Source: Nonomuraea candida
Lineage (GTDB): Bacteria; Actinomycetota; Actinomycetes; Streptosporangiales; Streptosporangiaceae
Reading direction: 5' to 3'
Length of the DNA stretch: 22,569 bases
Assembly (NCBI RefSeq): GCF_000725485.1
Contig: NZ_JOAG01000072.1
Coordinates: forward strand, 1 to 22,569
Shown: piece by piece, positions 7,709 to 15,389 of the stretch
How positions within the stretch are numbered: position 1 is the stretch's first letter
Layout of the letters: each line of letters starts with the position of its first letter
Translations under genes and position numbers: made by a program
The notes under the pieces: model-generated
Seen by the model: only the letters and a program-made list of their open reading frames with translations
Database searches by the model: none
What the model was told of the DNA's origin: nothing

Positions 7709-10700
7709 GTGATCGACCTCGATGCCCTGCTCGCAGACCTCAAGGACCAGGTCCGAGCGCTGGAGAGGGACCTGAGGGAGCGGGCCGCGAGCGAGTTCGA
7801 CGCGACGCTCCGCGCCGAGTGGCGGTCCGCGCATAACGCAGAACGCACCGGGGCTCCCTACGAGTCTGGACTGAAGAACTCCTGGCTGGACGACCGGGTC
7901 ACCCAAGCCGCCGTCGCTTGGGTGCTCGGCACGGTCTTCGTCCGCTTCTGCGAAGACAACGGGCTGATCGAACTGCCCTACCTGGCCGGTCGCGTCGCCG
8001 CTGAGCACGGCGCGCGGCTGGCGGTGGCGAAGGAGCGCCAGGAGGAGTACTGGAACACCGATGAGGACCCCACCGACCGAGGCTGGATCGAGCGCTCCTT
8101 CGCCGCGCTCGCGGTCACTAAGGCGACCGCTGGGCTGTTCGACCGAGCGCACAACCCGATGTGGACGATTACACCGTCGCACGAAGCCGCGAAGCGGCTG
8201 CTCGGGTTCTGGCGGGAGACGAAGGAGACAGGTGAGATCCGGCACGACTTCACCGACCCCACCTGGGACACCCGATTCCTCGGAGACCTGTACGAGCACC
8301 TATCCACCTATGCCCAGGAGACTTACGCCCTGCGGCAGACCCCGGTGTTCGTCGAGGAGTTCATCCTCCGCTACACGCTGACCCCTGCGTTGGACGAGTT
8401 CGGCCTGACCGAGAAATTCAGGCTGGTCGACCCCACTTGCGGTTCTGGACACTTCCTGCTCAGCGCCTTCGAGCAGATTCTCACCGAGTGGAAGCGGCTG
8501 GACGCCTCCGCCAGTCACTGGGAGCTGATCGCCCGGTCTCTCAACTCGGTTCACGGCGTCGACAAGAACCCCTTCGCGGCGGCCATCGCACGTTTCCGCC
8601 TCCTCATCGCGGCGCTCAAGGCCGGCGGGGTCTCCCACCTGACTGACCTGCGGGGCGACCTTGCCATCAACGTCGCCATCGGTGACTCCCTCCTTCACGG
8701 CTCGCATGGCCCGCAAGCTGACGAGGAGATCCCCGGCCTGTTCAGTTCTCCAGGTCAGGCGGACAAAGCGCACCCGGAGGGGTTCGCCTACCGGACCGAA
8801 GATATCCTCGACTACGTGCGTTCCTGCGATATCCTGGCGGCCAACAGCTACGATGTCGTAGTAGGAAACCCACCGTACATTCAGGTGAAAGACAAACAGG
8901 AAAACCGAAATTATCGAAAGATGTATCCGACCTGCTCGGGAACGTATGCACTCTCGGTGCCGTTTGCGGAAAGGTTCTTTCATCTAGCGCGAAGAGCGGG
9001 CGGCAGTGATCGCAATGGTGGGTATGTTGGGCAAATCACGGCCAACTCTTTCATGAAGAGTAAATTCGGAAAGAAGCTTATTGAGGAATTCTTTTCGGGG
9101 GCCGATCCCCACCGCTCCCCGCAACTGACGCATGTCATCGATACATCCGGTGTACGAATCCCAGGCCATGGAACGCCAACTGTAATTCTTATTGGGCGAA
9201 ACCAGCTCCCTCTTTCGCATGGAGTAATTCGCATGGCAATGGGAATCCGTGGGGAGCCTGGACAGCCAGAAAATCCTGCCGATGGCAATGTCTGGAAGGC
9301 AATCGTAAACCAAGTCGACCGGCCCGGAACCGAAAGCGAATGGATATCGGTAGTTGATATTCCTCGCGCAAACCTGCTGACCTACCCATGGAGTCTCTCT
9401 GGCGGTGGGCCCGCCTCGGTGATGAACCGAATCAGATCTGCATCCGGGGGCCATCTTGAGGACTTTATCGAAATGCCCATTGGGCGCAGCATCCGTTCGG
9501 GATCCGATGAGGCGTTCATTCGCCCAAGAAGGTCAACTCTTCACCTCGTCGCCGAGAGCTCCTCGCTTAAGCCGATAATATCGGGACTTGATGTCAGGGA
9601 CTGGATAGCGCTCCCAAAGGAGCTAATCCTTTATCCATATTCCTGCAATTTGAGCGAAAGTAAATTCACGCGCGAGCTTTGGCCGTTGAGAACGCTCTTG
9701 GCGGAGCGAAGGACCTTTCAGGGAAACATGGAGGATGCCGGTCTTCGGTGGTGGGACTATATGCAGCACACCCCATCTGCCTACCAGACTCCGACATCAA
9801 TTATCTTTGCCTACATAGCGACACATAATCACTTTGCTGTGGATCGCGGTGGAAATATATTCAACCGACCGGCGCCGGTTATTAAGTTGGCATCCCGAAA
9901 AGGCGAGGAAGATCACCTAGCTCTTGCTGGTGTGCTAAATAGCTCGACTGCGGGATTCTGGCTACGCCAAACAATGCCACCCAAAGGCGGAAGTGGAATC
10001 GGCCGGGGAGTTCAAGATGAGACTTGGGAGGAACGTTACAGAATTGACGGAGACAAGCTGAGAGTCTTTCCACTACCTCAGCCACTGCCGGTGGAGTTCG
10101 GGAAGGAATTGGACTCGCTCGCGCATCGGCTAGCTGCCCTGGAACCGTCCGAGGTATGCGCGACCGGTGTGCCAACGCGGGATCGGCTCGTCGCCGCCCG
10201 TGCGGAGCACGATTCCCTCCGAGGACAGATGATCGCCCTCCAGGAGGAGCTGGACTGGGAGGTCTACAGGCTTTATGGGCTTCTCGATGAATTCGAAGCC
10301 GCTGCTCTGATCCCGGAGACGGCTGCCCTGCCGGCCCGGGCGTTTGACTGTGAAGCGATCGGATTGCGTCTCCCGGAGCTGAAACTTGGCGAGCGAGCGT
10401 TCGAGATCGCGCTTGCCCGAAGGATGGCAAGGGGCGACGTTGAGACCGCGTGGTTTTTCCGGCACGGTTCCACACCTATGACGGAACTGCCAGGGCACTG
10501 GCCCGAGGCGTACAAGACGATGGTGGAGGCTCGGATCGAGGCGATCGAGAGGCGCCGGGATCTGGGGCTGATCGAGCGGCCGGAGTGCAAGCGGCGGTGG
10601 TCGGCCGAGCCGTGGGAGAAGCGGGAACGGGAGGCTCTGCGCGGCTGGATGCTGGACCGGTGTGAAGCGCGCACGCTGTGGTTCGCGCCAGACGGCCTCG

Positions 10701-11398
10701 GCGGTGAGCAACCGAGGCCGATTACCGTGGCGCGGCTCGCCGACTGGCTGGGGCGCGACGCTGACTTCGTTGCGGTGGCCCGGCTCTACGGCGGGCCTGA
10801 CGCACGACTCGCCGACGTGGTTGCGGAGATCGTCGAGGCCGAGCATGTGCCGTTCCTCGCGCAGCTCCGGTACAAGCCGTCCGGACTTGTGAAGTGGGCG
10901 CGGTGGGAGGAGACCTGGGAGAAGCAGCGCGAGGAGGACCGGATGGGACAACGGCTCGATATCGCCGTGCCGGAGAAGTACACCTCGGCGGACTTCTTGA
11001 GGCCGTCATACTGGCGTAACCGCGGCAAGCTGGACGTGCCGAAGGAGCGGTTCATCTCGTACCCGTACGCCTCTCCAGAGACCGACGGGTCGCTCCTGCT
11101 GGGCTGGGCGGGCTGGGACCATCTCCAGCGTGCACAGGCGCTTTTCACCCTGATGGAGGAGCGCCGTTCCGGCGACGGCTGGGAGGCGGACCGGCTGGCC
11201 CCGCTGCTCGCCGGCCTGGCTGAGGTCCTGCCATGGGTCTGGCAGTGGCACGGTGAACGAGACGCGGAAGGCCGGATCCCGGCGGAGGGCTACGCCGAGT
11301 ACCTCCAGGAGCAGCAGCGGGAGTTGCAGTTGACCGATGACGACCTGCGGCGGTGGCCGCCCGCTGGCTCCCGCAAGGGCAGAGCCTCCCGCGCGTGA
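7709..11398 (+). CDS. pglX: PglX, BREX type 2 N6-adenine DNA methyltransferase
   Basis: The product has 1229 aa, close to the roughly 1200 aa usual for PglX. The N-terminal helical region is followed by SAM-binding motif I, DPTCGSGHFLL at residue 241, and catalytic motif IV, NPPY at residue 387, the gamma-class adenine methyltransferase arrangement. The middle (about 390-790) should contain the target recognition region, and a helical C-terminus follows (ELDWEVYRLYGL and further). GTG 7709 is chosen for the AGGAG upstream. In BREX, PglX marks non-palindromic sites on one strand of host DNA; in the Pgl model it modifies phage progeny. The segment 8860-10080 has much lower GC and AT-ending codons, including a tandem ATA-ATA at 9575-9580, unlike the rest of the gene and its neighbours, suggesting recombination. 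No frameshift is seen: the frame is open from end to end. Confidence 0.96.
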   Translation: MIDLDALLADLKDQVRALERDLRERAASEFDATLRAEWRSAHNAERTGAPYESGLKNSWLDDRVTQAAVAWVLGTVFVRFCEDNGLIELPYLAGRVAAEHGARLAVAKERQEEYWNTDEDPTDRGWIERSFAALAVTKATAGLFDRAHNPMWTITPSHEAAKRLLGFWRETKETGEIRHDFTDPTWDTRFLGDLYEHLSTYAQETYALRQTPVFVEEFILRYTLTPALDEFGLTEKFRLVDPTCGSGHFLLSAFEQILTEWKRLDASASHWELIARSLNSVHGVDKNPFAAAIARFRLLIAALKAGGVSHLTDLRGDLAINVAIGDSLLHGSHGPQADEEIPGLFSSPGQADKAHPEGFAYRTEDILDYVRSCDILAANSYDVVVGNPPYIQVKDKQENRNYRKMYPTCSGTYALSVPFAERFFHLARRAGGSDRNGGYVGQITANSFMKSKFGKKLIEEFFSGADPHRSPQLTHVIDTSGVRIPGHGTPTVILIGRNQLPLSHGVIRMAMGIRGEPGQPENPADGNVWKAIVNQVDRPGTESEWISVVDIPRANLLTYPWSLSGGGPASVMNRIRSASGGHLEDFIEMPIGRSIRSGSDEAFIRPRRSTLHLVAESSSLKPIISGLDVRDWIALPKELILYPYSCNLSESKFTRELWPLRTLLAERRTFQGNMEDAGLRWWDYMQHTPSAYQTPTSIIFAYIATHNHFAVDRGGNIFNRPAPVIKLASRKGEEDHLALAGVLNSSTAGFWLRQTMPPKGGSGIGRGVQDETWEERYRIDGDKLRVFPLPQPLPVEFGKELDSLAHRLAALEPSEVCATGVPTRDRLVAARAEHDSLRGQMIALQEELDWEVYRLYGLLDEFEAAALIPETAALPARAFDCEAIGLRLPELKLGERAFEIALARRMARGDVETAWFFRHGSTPMTELPGHWPEAYKTMVEARIEAIERRRDLGLIERPECKRRWSAEPWEKREREALRGWMLDRCEARTLWFAPDGLGGEQPRPITVARLADWLGRDADFVAVARLYGGPDARLADVVAEIVEAEHVPFLAQLRYKPSGLVKWARWEETWEKQREEDRMGQRLDIAVPEKYTSADFLRPSYWRNRGKLDVPKERFISYPYASPETDGSLLLGWAGWDHLQRAQALFTLMEERRSGDGWEADRLAPLLAGLAEVLPWVWQWHGERDAEGRIPAEGYAEYLQEQQRELQLTDDDLRRWPPAGSRKGRASRA
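8860..10080. other. Low-GC mosaic block inside pglX (putative specificity cassette)
   Basis: Counting G+C by hand in 60-base lines gives 39/60 at 8521-8580, then 27/60 at 8881-8940, 27/60 at 9601-9660, 25/60 at 9781-9840 and 29/60 at 10021-10080, returning to 39/60 at 10081-10140 and up to 50/60 at 11161-11220. The block starts at the NPPY motif (8867) and ends about residue 790. It covers the part of PglX expected to contact the target sequence. The reading frame is kept throughout. Homologous exchange between pglX alleles is the inferred origin. Confidence 0.7.
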
Positions 11399-11460
11399 CC
11401 GTTAAACACCGCGTACTCGGCCCTTCTGGGAAGCTGGAAGATAGGTGGCCGGCGACGTCG

Positions 11461-11494
11461 CCGATATCGGTTTGCTCAGCGGAACCAATATCGG
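11461..11494. repeat. Palindrome CCGATATCGG and near-copy CCAATATCGG before pglY
   Basis: CCGATATCGG (11461-11470) is a perfect 10-base palindrome. CCAATATCGG (11485-11494) repeats it with one change, 24 bases further on. Both lie between the pglX stop and the preferred pglY start. They may be an operator for an internal promoter, or simply coding sequence if pglY begins at GTG 11445. Confidence 0.35.
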
Positions 11495-11522
11495 CGGGGT
11501 CGGGCCCGATGAGAACGAAGAG

Positions 11523-14500
11523 ATGACTGTGAGTCCGATGACGAAGCTGCTGCGTGATCTGATCGATATCCCGGAGCGCGTGCACGCCGGGGACTACGTG
11601 CTGACCATCACGAATGGCGTGGATGAGCGGTTCCGGGATGCGACGATCCGGGATTATGTGGTCACAGATCAGCTCGCGGCGTGTTTCCGGAGGGCGCTGG
11701 GAATCATCCAAGACGGCGTGGAGCAGAGGACGTCGCACGCGGCCTACCTGGACGGCTCGTTCGGCTCAGGCAAGAGCCATTTCATGGCCGTGCTTCACGC
11801 GATTCTCAGAGGCGACCCGGCCGCCCGCGGTAAGAAAGGCCTCTCGGACGTTGTTGCAGAGAACGACCCCTGGCTGACCGGGCGGAAGTTTCTGCTGGTA
11901 GCCCACCACATGGTGGAGGAACGGTCGCTGGAAGCGGCGGTTCTCGGCTCGTATGTCAAGCTTGTCGAGAAGGAGCACCCGGGCAAGCCGCTTCCCGCGG
12001 TCTACGTCGACGACCAGCTCATGGCAGACGCGGCGCAGATGCGCGCCGACCTCGGTGATGAGGCGTTCATCGCGAAGATTTCCACAGGGGACTCGCCGTG
12101 GAAGAATCCCGACGTGAGCGCCTCTGACAGCGTCTGGACCACGTCCCGACTTGATGCGGCGTTCGTGGCTCCTTCCAACGACAAGGACCGACGTCTCCTG
12201 ATCGGTCGGCTGCTGGCTGGGCCTTTCAAGCGGTTCGCTCGTGCGGTCCGTTCCGACGCGGCCTCCTATATCTCCTTGGACGAGGGACTGTCTGTCATCA
12301 GCAGGCACGCTAAGGAGGTACTCGGCTACCACGCGATCGTGCTGCTCCTCGATGAGCTGGTCCTCTGGCTCTCCGGCATGATCAGCGAGGGTGGGAGGAT
12401 GGAGCAGGAGGCACAGAAAATCTCCAAACTGGTCGAGTCGGCTGAGAACGAGCGTCCCGCACCCATCATCAGTTTCGTTCCACGTCAGCGCGACCTGAAG
12501 GACCTGGTCGGCAGGGATCTCACCGGAGGCAAGGCCGGAAGCCTGTTCGACGCGCTGAAATACTGGGATGGCCGGTTCAACGTCATCAAGCTGGAAGACC
12601 GGAACCTTCCCGCCATCGTGAAGGAGCGGATGCTCCGCCCGAAGCCCGGGAGGGATGCCGAGGCCAGGGCCGAGCTCGACGCGGCCTTCGAGCGAACCAC
12701 CGCCGTCCGCTCCCAGATCTGGGAAACGTTGCTGGATGCCCAGGGTGGGGCCGGCGACCCGGGATCCTTCCGCGACACATATCCATTTAGCCCGGCGTTC
12801 CTGCACGCGATGGTCGACCTGTCCGGAGCACTTCAGCGGGAGCGGACCGCGCTCAAGCTTATGCAGCAACTCCTCGTCGACTACCGGGATGTGCTGCTAG
12901 TCGGACAGCTCATGCCATTGGGTGCGATCTACGACGTGCTCACCGACGGCAGGGACGAGCCGTTCTCCGACAAACTCAAGGACGAGTTCGGCCAGGCGCA
13001 GCGTTTCTATCGGCTCAAGTTCCGCCCGTATCTACTGAAGAAGCACAATCTGGCCGAGGAGCACGTCGCCGCGCTTCCCCCTCGGCATGCGTTCCGCTCT
13101 GACGACCTGATCGTTAAGACGTTGCTGCTAGCCGCGTTGGTGCCCGGCGTTCCCGCGTTGCGGACACTCACCGCCTCCCGGCTGGCCGCACTCAACCATG
13201 GGGCCATCGTCGCCTCCCTGCCTGGCAGGGAGCCGAACTCCGTCGCGGACCTGCTGCGCAAGCTCGCGACGGAGTTCGGCGAGATCCGGGTCACGGACAC
13301 TGCTGACCCGTCCGTCGAGGTCGCTCTCATCGGCGTAGATACCAAGGCGATCATCAGTCAGGTCGCGCACGTCGCGGACCAGGCAGCCAAGCGAGCCGTA
13401 CTGAAAGAACTACTCTTCGCCGAACTGGGCGTCCCCGAAAAGGGACAACTTATCGCCACCACGTCCGTCATCTGGAGGGGTACCGCCCGGACCGTGGAGG
13501 TGCTTTTCGCCAACATCCGCGACCGGGACAATGTCTCCGTCGGCGAGTTCTCGCCCTACGACCCCGAGGCGATTCGGTTCGTCGTCGACTACCCATTCGA
13601 TGAAGGGACGCACAGCCCCGCCGAGGACATGCGACGGGTCTGGGAACTCCAGGCTGAGTTGGATCGGCCGCCGACGATCACCTGGCTGCCGCATTTTCTG
13701 TCCGGGGATCGGGTGCGTGACCTGGAGGATTTTATTAAGATCTCCTATCTGCTAGAGCGGGATCATCTCACCGAATACACTCCTGCGCTCAGCACAGAGG
13801 ATCGGCACCATGCGCGCACCCAGCTGGATAACCGGCGGGCCGCACTCCGGACGGCGCTTGTCCGTGCAGTCAAGCGGGCGTACGGGATCGACGGGGCCAA
13901 CGACGAGGATCTGGGGGCGCGGGTCGAAGAGCACGCGCTCTGCCTGGATTCCCAGCTCCAGGTCAAGCCGATGATCGGGCAGGGCTTCCGGGAGGCGCTG
14001 CGGCACATGTCGGTGGGGCTGCTCGATCATCGTTACCCGAGGCATCCGGACTTTGACCGGCTGGGCCGCGGCAAGGAGATCTCCCTGTCGGAACTGCGCA
14101 CCGTGCTCGCTGTGGTTGCCCGGGCCGCGCAGGACAGCGTGGGGCGGGCAGAGGTGACCGGCGGCGACGTGACGACGCTAAAGCGCATCGCCAACCCGCT
14201 CTCTCTGGGAGTGATGGGGGAGGCCGCATTCATCCTTGGTGACGAGTGGAAGCAGTTCATCGACAGGAAGGCCGCCGCTGCCGTGGTGGCGGGGGCGTCA
14301 CCCGCTGAGGTCCGCGTCTCCGATATACGCGGGTGGATCAGGGAAGAGCAGCCTGGTTTGCCGCATCTGGTCGTTGACCTGGTGATCTCCTGCTACGCGA
14401 TCCAGACCGACCGGGCCTGGATCCGCGGCGGCCAACCGCAGCGGGAGGCACCGGAACTCGGAAAGATCGGCGGCGAACTAGTCCTGAGACGGCAGGAGCT

Positions 14501-15326
14501 GCCCTCCCGTGAGGACTGGGAGCTGGCCGCTGATCGAGCCAGGGACATATTCGGCCTTCAGGTTCCGCCGGTTCTCTCGGCCAGGGCTGTGCAGGCCCTG
14601 GCCGCGGACCTGCGCGCCATGGCTTCCGAGTGGTTGCCGGCCATCGAGGGTCACGTTGCCGAGCTGCGTCGGCACGCAGCCGTCCTGGGTCTGACCGACT
14701 CGGCGCGACTAGCGACTGCCCAGACTGCCGCACGGATGCTCAACGCGCTCACTGCCGGAGATGCCACCGCGGTGATCAGATCCTTGGCCGGGGAGAGTCT
14801 GCAGCGCGAAGCGGTCATCTATCGGGTGAGCCTGACCCGGGCGAAGGCACTGACCACCGCGCTGGCGAGCATTCGGTGGCGGATGCTCGACCAGCTCCCC
14901 ACTCTGGCCGAAAGCTCCGATGTCAGGGCAGAGAGCGCCCGCGTGATCCTCGATCGGCTGCGCGGAGCCGCTCGGCACGACGAACATGAGGTCGCTCTGG
15001 AGCCAGCTGTACTGGCCGCCGAGCAAGACGTCATCGAACTGCTTACCGCGCCGAAAACTGACCCCGATCCCGATCCCGATTCGGGAGCTGGGCAGAGGCT
15101 GAGTGATCCCCGCTCTGGCATCTCCTCTGGCGGAAACTCCCCAGTAGTGAACCCCGCCACCGGGCAGGGGAGGGCTGCCGCCGGTACAGTCAGACGCACC
15201 GTTCGAGGGGCAGAGGCGAGGGTTATCGCCGACGAGCTGATCAAGGCACTGGCCGCCAGCCCGGAGGCCGAGTTTGAGATCACTTGGCGGATCGTGAGGA
15301 TCGCGGATGGGGGCGCTGATGCGTGA
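11523..15326 (+). CDS. pglY: PglY, BREX type 2 large P-loop ATPase (BrxC family)
   Basis: The product has about 1267 aa. Its N-terminus reads LLRDLIDIPERVHAGDYVL, the typical opening of PglY/BrxC proteins. Walker A is GSFGSGKS (G78-S85) and Walker B is IVLLLDEL with D277-E278. A long helical region follows, and a low-complexity Asp-Pro tract with a Gly/Ser linker (15064-15180) separates a small C-terminal domain (EARVIADELIKAL). The start is uncertain: GTG 11445 (GGAAG 4 bases upstream), ATG 11523 and ATG 11538 are in frame. I prefer 11523 because the conserved part begins just after it. There are 124 bases between the pglX stop and this start, more than between most genes here. In BREX the protein is an essential cytoplasmic ATPase, likely forming large complexes with PglX and PglZ and loading on DNA. 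Confidence 0.93.
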   Translation: MTVSPMTKLLRDLIDIPERVHAGDYVLTITNGVDERFRDATIRDYVVTDQLAACFRRALGIIQDGVEQRTSHAAYLDGSFGSGKSHFMAVLHAILRGDPAARGKKGLSDVVAENDPWLTGRKFLLVAHHMVEERSLEAAVLGSYVKLVEKEHPGKPLPAVYVDDQLMADAAQMRADLGDEAFIAKISTGDSPWKNPDVSASDSVWTTSRLDAAFVAPSNDKDRRLLIGRLLAGPFKRFARAVRSDAASYISLDEGLSVISRHAKEVLGYHAIVLLLDELVLWLSGMISEGGRMEQEAQKISKLVESAENERPAPIISFVPRQRDLKDLVGRDLTGGKAGSLFDALKYWDGRFNVIKLEDRNLPAIVKERMLRPKPGRDAEARAELDAAFERTTAVRSQIWETLLDAQGGAGDPGSFRDTYPFSPAFLHAMVDLSGALQRERTALKLMQQLLVDYRDVLLVGQLMPLGAIYDVLTDGRDEPFSDKLKDEFGQAQRFYRLKFRPYLLKKHNLAEEHVAALPPRHAFRSDDLIVKTLLLAALVPGVPALRTLTASRLAALNHGAIVASLPGREPNSVADLLRKLATEFGEIRVTDTADPSVEVALIGVDTKAIISQVAHVADQAAKRAVLKELLFAELGVPEKGQLIATTSVIWRGTARTVEVLFANIRDRDNVSVGEFSPYDPEAIRFVVDYPFDEGTHSPAEDMRRVWELQAELDRPPTITWLPHFLSGDRVRDLEDFIKISYLLERDHLTEYTPALSTEDRHHARTQLDNRRAALRTALVRAVKRAYGIDGANDEDLGARVEEHALCLDSQLQVKPMIGQGFREALRHMSVGLLDHRYPRHPDFDRLGRGKEISLSELRTVLAVVARAAQDSVGRAEVTGGDVTTLKRIANPLSLGVMGEAAFILGDEWKQFIDRKAAAAVVAGASPAEVRVSDIRGWIREEQPGLPHLVVDLVISCYAIQTDRAWIRGGQPQREAPELGKIGGELVLRRQELPSREDWELAADRARDIFGLQVPPVLSARAVQALAADLRAMASEWLPAIEGHVAELRRHAAVLGLTDSARLATAQTAARMLNALTAGDATAVIRSLAGESLQREAVIYRVSLTRAKALTTALASIRWRMLDQLPTLAESSDVRAESARVILDRLRGAARHDEHEVALEPAVLAAEQDVIELLTAPKTDPDPDPDSGAGQRLSDPRSGISSGGNSPVVNPATGQGRAAAGTVRRTVRGAEARVIADELIKALAASPEAEFEITWRIVRIADGGADA
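15064..15080. repeat. Tandem hexamer repeat in pglY (CCGATC units)
   Basis: CCGATCCCGATCCCGAT encodes alternating Asp-Pro in the C-terminal linker of PglY. As the unit is two codons long, slippage would change linker length without breaking the frame. Confidence 0.5.
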
Positions 15327-15377
15327 ATCTGATCGCCCCGCCCGAGGTACCGGGGCCATTACCGACACGATGGCTAC

Positions 15378-15383
15378 GGGGGG
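15378..15383 (+). promoter_or_regulatory. G6 tract serving as the pglZ Shine-Dalgarno region
   Basis: Six G residues lie 6 bases upstream of the pglZ ATG at 15390 and can pair with the 16S rRNA tail. They support this start. As a homopolymer the tract could vary in length and tune pglZ translation, but six is short for a phase-variable switch. Confidence 0.45.
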
Positions 15384-15389
15384 CGTCTG

